Position numbers and translations under genes: made by a program. Under the pieces are notes generated by a model. It saw only the letters and a program-made list of their open reading frames with translations, did no database searches and was not told the origin of the DNA. A stretch of 55,596 nt of DNA, taken from positions 1 through 55,596 of the forward strand of contig NZ_RAWB01000006.1 of the NCBI RefSeq assembly GCF_003612055.1, given 5' to 3'. Of this stretch, positions 38,718-46,098 are shown piece by piece. The DNA comes from Corallococcus llansteffanensis. Its GTDB lineage: Bacteria > Myxococcota > Myxococcia > Myxococcales > Myxococcaceae. Numbering within the stretch: position 1 is the first letter of the stretch; every line of letters begins with the position of its first letter.

Positions 38718-39098
38718 GTGTCCAACACGCAACACTCCATTACCCTGCTCCTGGTCGAGAACAACCGCGATGTCCGCGAGGCGCTGAAGGAAATCCTGGA
38801 GTCGGAAGACTACCGGGTGTTCACGGCGGTCAACGGGCAGGACGCGCTGAACGTGCTGTCGCGGCTGGAGCGGGTCCCGGAGCTCATCCTGCTGGACCTG
38901 GTGATGCCGGTGATGGACGGCCACGCCTTCATCGAACACCTGCACCGGCTGGGCGTGCTGCCCCTGACGCGGGTGCTGGTGCTGACGGCGCACCCCACCC
39001 TGCCGCTGCCCAAGGGCGTGTCCGGGCGGCTGGGCAAGCCGGTGCGGCTGGAGGAGCTCCTGGACGCCATCGCCGTGCACGCCCTGCCGGCGGCCTGA
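38718..39098 (+). CDS. Single-domain receiver with degenerate acidic pocket
   Basis: 126 residues from a GTG at 38718, 92 bases after the kinase and probably in its transcript. The receiver fold is clear: acceptor Asp in LILLDLVMPVMDG, Thr in VLVLTAHPT and Lys in GRLGKPVRLEE. The usual Asp-Asp pair that binds Mg2+ is replaced by Glu-Asn (LLLVENNRD). Phosphorylation may be weak or absent. No output domain. It converges on another single receiver at 39114, with 15 bases between the stop codons. Confidence 0.82.
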   Translation: MSNTQHSITLLLVENNRDVREALKEILESEDYRVFTAVNGQDALNVLSRLERVPELILLDLVMPVMDGHAFIEHLHRLGVLPLTRVLVLTAHPTLPLPKGVSGRLGKPVRLEELLDAIAVHALPAA

Positions 39099-39113
39099 GC
39101 CGGCCGCGGGACG

Positions 39114-39494
39114 TCAGGTGGCGGGAGGGCAGTGCCGGGCCACCAGCGCCAGGAGCTCCGTGATGTCCACCGGCTTGCGCAGCAGGCCCACCGTGCCCGG
39201 GGGCGCCGTGGCGGAGAAGTGGGCGGTGAGCATCAGCACCGGCAGCTCGCGGTAGCGGTCGTCCGCGCGCAGGCGGTTGAGGAACTCGTACCCGTCCATC
39301 ACCGGCATCATCAGGTCCAGCAGGACCATGCACGGCCGGGCGGAGGTGGCGGCCAGGACGTCCAGGGCGAGCTGCCCGTTGGCGGCCTGCAACACCGCGT
39401 AGTCCTCCATCTCCAGCAACTCCGCCACCACCTCACGCAGGTCCGGTTCGTCGTCGACGATCAGGATGGTGGGCTGGGGCCGCGTTCTCAACAC
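39114..39494 (-). CDS. Single-domain response regulator
   Basis: 126 residues, a complete receiver with TILIVDDEPDLRE, acceptor Asp in VLLDLMMPVMDG, Thr in LMLTAHFS and Lys in LLRKPVDITE. No output domain. The 188-base gap upstream is shared with the divergent 903-residue kinase, which is a plausible partner. It is close in sequence to the receiver at 38718 (both have LDLxMPVMDG) and may be its paralogue in inverted orientation. Confidence 0.87.
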   Translation of the reverse strand: MLRTRPQPTILIVDDEPDLREVVAELLEMEDYAVLQAANGQLALDVLAATSARPCMVLLDLMMPVMDGYEFLNRLRADDRYRELPVLMLTAHFSATAPPGTVGLLRKPVDITELLALVARHCPPAT

Positions 39495-39682
39495 GGGGCC
39501 AGCCTACGCAGGTTGCCCTGGTACCGCCAGCAATGACGCCGCCTTGCGCCTCCGCTTGCCCTCGCGCAACCGCCTGCTCGGGACCTGGCCCCAGGCCGGG
39601 TGCCTGGCGACAGCATCCCGCGAGAACCGGCCCAGCCATTGCGCCCCGGGACGGGAGCCCCTAACCGTCCCCTGACACACCC

Positions 39683-42394
39683 ATGAACCTCCTCGCCGAC
39701 CTCATCGAAGCGAACCTGGAAGCGCTGGTGCACCGCTTCGTGGAGGAGACGCGCGGCAGGGAGAGCAGCCAGGGCCTGAAGCCCTCGGAGATCATCACCA
39801 CGCTGCCGGAATACCTGCACGCCGTGGCCGGCATCTGCCGTCACGGCCCCACGCCGGAGCGGCTGGAGACACGCAGGCGCCTGGAGGAGGCCCACATCAA
39901 CCTGCGCCTGCGGGTGGGCGCCACGCAGGAGGACGCGACGGACGAGTACACGCTCCTGGGCCGGCTCATCCCCCGGCTCTGGGCGGACCGGCGGCCCGGG
40001 CAGCAGCCCTCCGCCCCGGAGCTCCAGTGCCTCTTCCAGCAGCTGGAGGAGGCGATAGACCACGTGGTCGCCCTCTTCTCCGGCTACACGCTGGAGGACT
40101 GTCAGCGTGAGAAGCGCTTCCTGCGACAGCTGGACGCGCTGGCACCCCGGCGACTGGCGGCGCGAGAGGACCTGCACGCGCGGCTCAAGCCCCTGGTGGA
40201 CACCCTCTGCCGCGCGCTGAAGGCCTCCGGGGGGGAGCTGTTCCTCGTGGATCCGGACGGCGAGCCGGAGGGCCGGAGGCTGGTCGCCGTCACCCACACG
40301 GAGCACGACGCCCCGCGCCCCGACCGGCCGCGGGTGGACTCCGGGGGGCCGTCCTTCCTGGCGAGGGTGGCCCGCTCGGAGGAGCCCCTGGTGCTGGCCC
40401 AGGCGCACGGGCTGGCCGAGTCCGAGCGCGAGGGCCTGGACGCGCGGGGCTGGAGCACGCTGCTGGGCTTGCGCCTGTGGCCCCACGGCGAGCTGATGGG
40501 CGTGCTGTGCGTGGGCTTCGCGGAGGGGCGCCCCGTGCCGCCGCGGACCAGGCGCTTCTTCGAGACGCTGGTGGAGCACCTCTCCGGCATCCTCGACCGC
40601 GCGCTGCTGATGGGGAAGCTGCACGAAGCCCACGAGCAGTTGGCGGCGGCGGAGACGCGCTACCGGCTGGCGACCCAGGCGGCCGCCGACGCTGTCTGGG
40701 ATTGGGACCTCGTCACGGAGCAACTCACCTGGAGCGGGGGGATGCGGGACCTGACCGGCTTCGCGCCGGAGGAGGCGGGGCCGACCGTGGACTGGTGGGT
40801 CGCGCGCCTCCACCCCGAGGACCGCGAACGGCTCCTCCAGGAGGCGCGGACGGCGCGCGTCCAGGCGGACAGGGAGCTGGAGCGGCTCAACACGCTCCTG
40901 CATCAAGCGCCCGTCGCGCTCGCCATCTTCCAGGGCCCCACGCACGTCGTGGAGCTGGCCAACCCCCGCATCCTCCAGCTCTGGGGACGCACGCGCGCCC
41001 AGCTGCTGCACCGCCCGGTGCTGGAGGCGCTGCCGGAGGTGCAGGGCCAGGGCATCCAGGAGCTGCTGGACGGGGTGTTCACCACGGGCGAGCCCTACGT
41101 GGGCCAGGAGCTGCACGTGCGGCTGGCGCGGGCACCGGGTGGAGCGCTGGAGGACGTGTACTTCAACCTCGTCTACCAGCCGCTGCTGAGCGCGGAGGGC
41201 GCCGTGGAGGGCATCCTCGTCGTCGCCACCGAGGTCACCGACAGCGTGCGGGCCCGGCAGCGCACGGAGGCGCTGGCCGGCACGCTGCGCGTCAGCGAGG
41301 AGCGGCTGCGGCTGGCGCTGGACGCGGCGGACATGGGCAGCTGGGACGTCAATCCCGTCACGGGGGAGTCCTCCTGGAACCCCCGCTTCCGCGCCCTGCT
41401 GGGCCTGCCCCCGGACAGCGAGGTGTCGCTCGAGGAGGCCATGCAGTTCGTCCTCGAGGAGGACCGGGAGATGGTGAAGCAGGCGCTGGCGGAGGCCATC
41501 GCGCGCAAGGGCTCCGGTGAGTACGCGTGCGAGTTCCGCGTGAAGACGCCCGTGGGGGACGGCCAGAAGGTGCGGTGGGTCTCCGGGCGGGGGCAGATCC
41601 ACTTCGGGCCGGACGGCCAGCCCGTGCGCTTCGTGGGCACGGCGCTGGACGTGACGGAGCACAAGCTCGCGGAGGCCGAGGCCCGGCAGCGCGCGGAGTT
41701 CGAGCAGTACCTGGTGGGCATCGTGTCCCACGACCTGCGCAACCCCCTGAGCGCCATCCTCCTGGGCACGTCGTCGCTGCTGCGGCGCGACGAGCTGGAC
41801 GAGCGCTCCACCAAGGCCGTCCTGCGCATCCAGGCCTCCGCCGAGCGGGCGGTGCGGATGATCCGCGACCTGCTCGACTTCACCCAGGCGCGCGTGGGCG
41901 GGGGCATCCCGGTGCACTGCCAGGACCTGGACCTGGCCACGGTCGTGCAGCAGGTGGCGGAGGAGGTGCAGGTGAACTTCCCGGAGCGCGTCCTGCGCAC
42001 GGTCACGACGGGCACCGGGACGCGGGGTTGCTGGGACCCCGACCGCATCGCGCAGGTGCTCACCAACCTGGTCAGCAACGCGCTGAAGTACTCGCCGGAG
42101 GACACGCCGGTGACGGTGCGCGTGGGGGGAACGCCCCGGAGCGCCGTCCTGGAGGTGCACAACGCGGGCGACCCCATCGCGCCGGACCTGCTGCGCCGCC
42201 TCTTCCAGCCCATGCAGCGCGGGGCGCCGGGCATGGACCGCACGACGCGCAGCGTGGGGCTGGGGCTCTACATCGTGCGGCACATCGTGGACGCGCACGG
42301 GGGCTCCATCGACGTGACGTCCACCCCGGAGCAGGGCACCACCTTCACGGTGAAGCTGCCCCGCGACGGCGTCAGGCCGCCCGGCAAGGGCTAG
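39683..42394 (+). CDS. Large soluble histidine kinase: RsbRD-like N-domain, GAF, PAS repeats, HisKA, HATPase
   Basis: 903 residues. The N-terminus (residues about 5-155) resembles the RsbRD/globin-like sensory domain (ALVHRFVEETRG, TLPEYLHAVAG). A GAF-like domain follows (about 170-320), then a truncated PAS (WDWDLVTEQLTWSGG), a PAS (about 405-525) and another PAS (about 535-665). The H-box GIVSHDLRNPLS gives His683. The G1 box reads VHNAGDPI, with Asn for Asp; GLGLYIVRHI is intact. No membrane helix. The 3' part of this gene is repeated almost exactly in the kinase fragment at 43.7 kb. No ribosome site is evident at the ATG. Confidence 0.88.
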   Translation: MNLLADLIEANLEALVHRFVEETRGRESSQGLKPSEIITTLPEYLHAVAGICRHGPTPERLETRRRLEEAHINLRLRVGATQEDATDEYTLLGRLIPRLWADRRPGQQPSAPELQCLFQQLEEAIDHVVALFSGYTLEDCQREKRFLRQLDALAPRRLAAREDLHARLKPLVDTLCRALKASGGELFLVDPDGEPEGRRLVAVTHTEHDAPRPDRPRVDSGGPSFLARVARSEEPLVLAQAHGLAESEREGLDARGWSTLLGLRLWPHGELMGVLCVGFAEGRPVPPRTRRFFETLVEHLSGILDRALLMGKLHEAHEQLAAAETRYRLATQAAADAVWDWDLVTEQLTWSGGMRDLTGFAPEEAGPTVDWWVARLHPEDRERLLQEARTARVQADRELERLNTLLHQAPVALAIFQGPTHVVELANPRILQLWGRTRAQLLHRPVLEALPEVQGQGIQELLDGVFTTGEPYVGQELHVRLARAPGGALEDVYFNLVYQPLLSAEGAVEGILVVATEVTDSVRARQRTEALAGTLRVSEERLRLALDAADMGSWDVNPVTGESSWNPRFRALLGLPPDSEVSLEEAMQFVLEEDREMVKQALAEAIARKGSGEYACEFRVKTPVGDGQKVRWVSGRGQIHFGPDGQPVRFVGTALDVTEHKLAEAEARQRAEFEQYLVGIVSHDLRNPLSAILLGTSSLLRRDELDERSTKAVLRIQASAERAVRMIRDLLDFTQARVGGGIPVHCQDLDLATVVQQVAEEVQVNFPERVLRTVTTGTGTRGCWDPDRIAQVLTNLVSNALKYSPEDTPVTVRVGGTPRSAVLEVHNAGDPIAPDLLRRLFQPMQRGAPGMDRTTRSVGLGLYIVRHIVDAHGGSIDVTSTPEQGTTFTVKLPRDGVRPPGKG
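42143..42352 (+). repeat. Copy 1 of kinase 3'-end duplication
   Basis: This ATPase-coding stretch matches 43730-43939 in direct orientation. By eye the last 157 bases (42196-42352 against 43783-43939) are identical; the preceding part differs at a few positions. Confidence 0.85.
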
Positions 42395-42492
42395 CAGCGC
42401 AAGGCAGGACAGCCCTCCCGTGCAGGGCGGCCGTTGGAGCAGGCCGTCCGCGCCCGCGTCCTTCGCGCCCGCCGCGTGCCTACGCTTGAGGC

Positions 42493-43173
42493 ATGCCTCC
42501 GCATTCGACGCTCGAGGTCGCAAGAGGCGGCGCTCCCTGGGTGGACGTGACGGTGCCGGTCCGCGACGGGATGGTGCACTGGCCGGACAACCCGCCCATC
42601 CAGGTGCGCCACCACCTCTCGCTCTTGAAGGGGGACGCGGCCAACGTGTCGCACCTGTCGCTGGGCGTCCACTCCGGCACCCACGTGGACGCGCCCGTGC
42701 ACTTCCTTCCGGGAGGCGTGGGCGTGGACGCGCTGCCGCTCGACCGGCTGATGGGGGACGTGCGGGTGCTGTCCCTGCCGCGCGGCCCGGCCATCACCGC
42801 GGACGCGCTGCGCGAGCACCTGCCGGCGCGCGGCGAGCGCCTGCTGTTCAAGACGGCCAACTCCTCCCGCCGCTGGGACACGTCCCACTTCCGGCCGGAC
42901 TTCACCTACCTGTCGACCGGGGGGGCGCGCTTCCTGGTGGAAGCGAGGGTGCGCACGGTGGGCATCGACTACCTGTCCATCGCGGGCCTGGAGGAGGGGG
43001 AGGCCACGCACCGGGTCCTGCTGGAGGCGGGCGTGTGCATCATCGAAGGGCTGGACCTGGGACAGGTGGAGCCCGGGCGCTACGAGATGGTGTGTCTGCC
43101 ATTGCGGCTCGCTCACGGGGACGGGGCCCCGGCGCGGGTGCTCCTGCGCTCCCGGATGACCCCGACGGGTTGA
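42493..43173 (+). CDS. Cyclase-family metal hydrolase (kynurenine formamidase-like)
   Basis: 226 residues. The family motif H-x-G-T-H-x-D-x-P-x-H is present as HSGTHVDAPVHF near residue 60, the metal-binding and catalytic set of the cyclase/KynB fold. The opening WVDVTVPVRDGMVHWPDNP and the later IDYLSIAGLEEGEATH also fit. Possible reactions include hydrolysis of N-formylkynurenine or cyclisation in polyketide pathways; no tryptophan-degradation gene is adjacent, so I leave the substrate open. GAGG is only one base from the ATG, so the start could be slightly different. It stands alone between a kinase and a small lipoprotein. Confidence 0.85.
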   Translation: MPPHSTLEVARGGAPWVDVTVPVRDGMVHWPDNPPIQVRHHLSLLKGDAANVSHLSLGVHSGTHVDAPVHFLPGGVGVDALPLDRLMGDVRVLSLPRGPAITADALREHLPARGERLLFKTANSSRRWDTSHFRPDFTYLSTGGARFLVEARVRTVGIDYLSIAGLEEGEATHRVLLEAGVCIIEGLDLGQVEPGRYEMVCLPLRLAHGDGAPARVLLRSRMTPTG

Positions 43174-43340
43174 AGCAGGAGACCCGCACCGCGCACCGGC
43201 CCCTCGACGAGGCCCGGGGATGCTGCTGCACCGCGAGGGCGTCAAGGAGGAGGGGAGGGGGTGCGGCTGGCGTGGAACTGACGCGGGAAAAGAATCCCCG
43301 CAACCTTTCCGGCGCCCCCGGGTTCATCACGGAAACACGC

Positions 43341-43360
43341 GGCGGAGCTTCTTCTCCGCC
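43341..43360 (+). terminator. Hairpin in the leader of the small lipoprotein gene
   Basis: GGCGGAG-CTTCTT-CTCCGCC, a perfect 7-base-pair stem lying 20 bases before the ATG at 43380. It could end the upstream hydrolase transcript (no T run follows) or regulate translation of the small gene. Confidence 0.35.
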
Positions 43361-43379
43361 ATTGCTTCCGGGAGTCCCC

Positions 43380-43622
43380 ATGCGCCGCTCCATCGTCGCC
43401 GCCACCGCCACCGTCGCCTTCTTCCTGGGCTGCGCCACCAACCACGCCTACGCCGAGCGCCAGCCGCGCATGCGCGACGCGCTCGCGCACCTGGAGGCCG
43501 CGCTTTCGGACCTGCGCGCCGCCACCAGCGACAAGGGCGGCCACCGCGCGAAGGCCATCAGCCTCACGGAGCAGGCCATCTCCTCCGTGCGGGACGGCAT
43601 CCAGTTCGACAACCGCCACTGA
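43380..43622 (+). CDS. Small exported helical protein, possible lipoprotein
   Basis: 80 residues. MRRSIVAATATVAFFLGC is a signal sequence with a possible lipobox Cys18; an alternative signal-peptidase I site follows AYA at 25. The mature part is two short helices with the conserved-looking DKGGHRAKAISLTEQAISSVRDGI, a pattern I have seen in small proteobacterial proteins of unknown function. GGGAG lies five bases before the ATG. It precedes the kinase fragment directly, which may mark an old deletion end. Confidence 0.75.
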   Translation: MRRSIVAATATVAFFLGCATNHAYAERQPRMRDALAHLEAALSDLRAATSDKGGHRAKAISLTEQAISSVRDGIQFDNRH

Positions 43623-43624
43623 AG

Positions 43625-43969
43625 CGCCCTTCTGTCCGCGTCCAGACGGTGAGGGGCCTGGCCTCATGGGCGAAGGACTCACCGGAGGGCACCCCCATCA
43701 CCACGCGCCTCCAGGGCAGCGGGGACACCGCCGTGCTGGAGGTGCACAACGCGGGCGACCCCATCCCGGCGGACCTCTTGCCCCGCCTCTTCCAGCCCAT
43801 GCAGCGCGGGGCGCCGGGCATGGACCGCACGACGCGCAGCGTGGGGCTGGGGCTCTACATCGTGCGGCACATCGTGGACGCGCACGGGGGCTCCATCGAC
43901 GTGACGTCCACCCCGGAGCAGGGCACCACCTTCACGGTGCGGCTGCCCCGCGAGGCCACCGGGCGCTAG
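43625..43969 (+). pseudogene. Truncated histidine kinase: only the ATPase C-terminal part remains
   Basis: An in-frame tail of about 105 residues: SPEGTPITT, VHNAGDPIPADLL, GLGLYIVRHI and TTFTVRLPRE, ending in TAG. The N-box, H-box and every sensor domain are missing and no start codon with a ribosome site is present. Over 157 bases it is identical to the end of the 903-residue kinase gene 1.6 kb upstream, so it is a paralogue kept similar by recent duplication or gene conversion. Its TAG lies in the palindrome GCGCTAGCGC, sharing CTAG with the opposite-strand stop of the adjoining receiver tail. It forms the left chromosomal flank of the proposed element. Confidence 0.85.
43730..43939 (+). 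repeat. Copy 2 of kinase 3'-end duplication
   Basis: Direct repeat of 42143-42352, 1,587 bases apart. The last 157 bases are identical by eye, including all synonymous positions, which suggests recent duplication or gene conversion rather than protein-level conservation. Confidence 0.85.
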
Positions 43970-44023
43970 CGCTGCTGGATCATGTCCCGGATGCGCGTGG
44001 CCAGCGCCTCCATGGCGAAGGGC
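43963..44023. repeat. 61-bp direct repeat, left copy (attL candidate)
   Basis: Matches 48901-48961 at 60 of 61 positions (G at 43993 against C at 48931, synonymous for the kinase). The copy encodes, on the minus strand, only the last 20 codons of the hybrid kinase (ALATRIRDMIQQR end) and then diverges completely at 44024. Together with the right copy it brackets 4.9 kb holding recombinase remains, as an integrase core site would. Confidence 0.85.
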
Positions 44024-44169
44024 CTTCTCTCAGGCCTCCATCCCGCCATGTCCCACGGAGTTTCCTGGCGTGCCCCTCAATCCACTCTGGAGGGGCGCAC
44101 TGGGGCACATAGCAAAACATCCTAAAATCAAATCACACGCTCCGGATGATCCGCCCGCAAGAGTACACC
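44024..44169. other. AT-rich junction DNA beside the left repeat
   Basis: No gene. The stretch from about 44105 to 44145 is far more AT-rich than anything else in the window (for example AAAACATCCTAAAATCAAAT). Its position between the left repeat and the recombinase remains fits arm or accessory sites of an integrated element, or simply foreign DNA. Confidence 0.5.
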
Positions 44170-44861
44170 CTATGATTCTGCAGTGGCTTCCGACGGCGCA
44201 GCCGAAGTCAACCGGCTGATCCGCCCGCTTTTCCCTTCGGCACCTGGCTGGGCCAGGTAGACACGGACCGCGGCGATGATGTTCACGCGCGTGGCCGGGG
44301 CCTGCCCCCTGTCGTGCGGATGCTGAAACCACCGCTGCAGGTGCTGCCGCTCCCCCCCCGATGGCCACCCTTTGCGCTTCGAGCCAGTCATGGAGGGCCC
44401 GCAGGCTGACCCGGTATTGCTCGCGGGTGGCGGGCGCGAGCGTCGGCGCCAACGAGGTGAGGAAATGCTCCGCAGTCTCCGGCAGCAGCTTCTTGCGCAC
44501 GCGCAGGCGGTTGTCCACGTTCGACACGTCCTCCACGCGCAGTGCCAGCACCTCGTGCGAGCGCAGTCCGCACAGCAGCCTCGCGGTGGTGAGGCGCCGG
44601 TTGATGGAGCGAGGCTGGGCCGCGGCCTCCCGCTGGGCACCAATGAAGTCGAGCAGCGCCGCATCAGTGAGCTCGCGAACCGTGAGCGCTTTACCCCTCC
44701 CGCACGAAGTCCATCGCGTAGGCGCGCACGGTGCGCGGGGCCAGCCCGCGCAGCGCCAGTGAGCGCAGGAAGGCGTTGGCCTCGGCCACATCTCCGCCGT
44801 CCCCCACCAGCCGGAAGGCACGCGCATCCCCGACGGGGCGCGCGCAGACGTCCGCGCTCAC
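44170..44861 (-). pseudogene. Broken tyrosine recombinase (integrase) remnants
   Basis: Read on the minus strand from a GTG at 44861 (AAGGTGG ribosome site). Frame 1 gives EANAFLRSLALRGLAPRTVR, a core-binding domain start. A one-base shift near 44700 leads to LTVRELTDAALLDFIGAQRE and INRRLTTARL, then abruptly GLRSHEVLALRVEDV, the catalytic-Arg region. Another core-binding start follows (ETAEHFLTSLAP, ATREQYRVSLRALHDWLEAQ), a second shift occurs at an eight-G run (44352-44359), then RWFQHPHDRGQAPATRVNII. The His-x-x-Arg and Tyr boxes are absent. It is a non-functional chimera of at least two integrase genes. Confidence 0.75.
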
Positions 44862-44983
44862 GCCCGCGCCACCTTGCGCCCCGCCGCTGCGGCGCAGCGG
44901 ACTTCAAGGTGGTCCGCGTCGACGCCCGGGAGGGCCTCCAGCCGCGCGTCGCTCCACGCCTGGGAGTTCGCGTCCACATCCCA
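44858..44983 (-). pseudogene. Possible C-terminal remnant of the gene upstream of the integrase
   Basis: An in-frame tail WDVDANSQAWSDARLEALPG, then LEVRCAAAAGRKVARA and TGA, which overlaps the integrase GTG as GTGA, a pattern of translational coupling. A stop codon precedes it immediately, so only about 41 codons remain. I do not recognise the family; support is only composition and the overlap. Confidence 0.35.
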
Positions 44984-45201
44984 TCACAAGGTGGACGGGT
45001 GCTCCCGTCCAGCGAGCGAGCAGCGCGAAGAGTCGGTGCGCGGAGGGTGCGGAGGGGATGGGCTCGAGTTCCCCCGTCACCTGGAGGCGCGTCCGTGGAT
45101 CCGGCCCTTCGCGACGGATGTCTGGCGCGCGCGACCCTGCGTCCCGGCGTCGGGTGCTGGTCACTCGGCACTGCGTCCGTTCCGCGATATGGAAGGCGCC
45201 C

Positions 45202-46098
45202 ATGCGAATCCTCTTCCCTGCCCTGCTGGGCATGACGCTGGCCGTCGCGGGCTGCTCCTCCCCCCCCGCGGTGCAGCCGCCTCCGGACGAGACGCCGGTG
45301 GAGCGCGGCCCCAAGACCATCGCCGTGGACGGCGACCCCAACGGCCTGTGGTGGGACGCGGACAGCGCCACGCTCTACATGGCCGACGACGAGCACAACC
45401 GTGTGCTCAAGTACCGCGACGGCGAGGGCATCTCGTTGGTGGCGGACCTGCCTCCGGCGGCGGCCAGCCCGGGCCTGGGCGCGCTGGCGCGGCTGTCGGA
45501 CGGCACGCTGGTGGTGGTGCGCTTCGGCGGGGGCACCGCGGGCGACGTCGTCTACGTCCGGCCGGACGGCACCTCCGCGGTGATCCCCAACCTGCCCCGC
45601 GAGCGCCGCCGCATCGGCATCACCGTCACCCAGGACGGCCAGCTGCTGGATGGCTACTTCGTGCGCAACAACAACGTCAACGTGGGCAGCGTGGCCCGGC
45701 TGACCCTGGAGGGCACCGAGCAGGAGGTGGTGGGAGCGCTGGTGAAGCCCGTGGGCGTGCTCGCGGTGGGCGACACGCTGTTCATCAGCGACCAGCTGGC
45801 GAACAAGGTGTATCGCTCGCCACTGTCCGCGCCGTCGCAGCTGGTCCCCTTCGCCACGCTGTCCAGCCCGGACCTGCTGGCCGTGGGCCCCAACAACACA
45901 CTGCTCACCGGCAGCCGCGACGGTACCGTGCTGAGCATCAGCCAGTCGGGTGAGGTGAGCGTGCTGGCCGGTGGCTTCCAGCAGCCGCACGGCATCGCCT
46001 ACGACGCGAAGAACAAGCGCCTCTTCGTCGCCGACCACGACGGCACCCCGGAAGACGGCACCGCCCACACCCTGCGCATCCTCCCCTCCGAAGAATGA
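45202..46098 (+). CDS. Beta-propeller lipoprotein (NHL/SMP-30-like)
   Basis: 298 residues. A lipoprotein signal ends in the lipobox LAVAGC (Cys18), followed by a proline-rich tether. The rest shows six or so propeller blades with repeating NGLWWDADSATLYMADDEHN, DTLFISDQLANKVYRS and GIAYDAKNKRLFVADHDG, the SMP-30/NHL pattern. It should sit on the periplasmic or outer face of a membrane and bind a ligand or protein; enzyme residues are not evident. GGAAGG lies six bases before the ATG at 45202. It overlaps the next gene by four bases and must work with that outer-membrane protein. Confidence 0.85.
   Translation: MRILFPALLGMTLAVAGCSSPPAVQPPPDETPVERGPKTIAVDGDPNGLWWDADSATLYMADDEHNRVLKYRDGEGISLVADLPPAAASPGLGALARLSDGTLVVVRFGGGTAGDVVYVRPDGTSAVIPNLPRERRRIGITVTQDGQLLDGYFVRNNNVNVGSVARLTLEGTEQEVVGALVKPVGVLAVGDTLFISDQLANKVYRSPLSAPSQLVPFATLSSPDLLAVGPNNTLLTGSRDGTVLSISQSGEVSVLAGGFQQPHGIAYDAKNKRLFVADHDGTPEDGTAHTLRILPSEE

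Noticed and set aside
39488-42523. 1011-codon minus-strand frame opposite the large kinase
   Set aside because: Shadow frame; no motif, biased composition.
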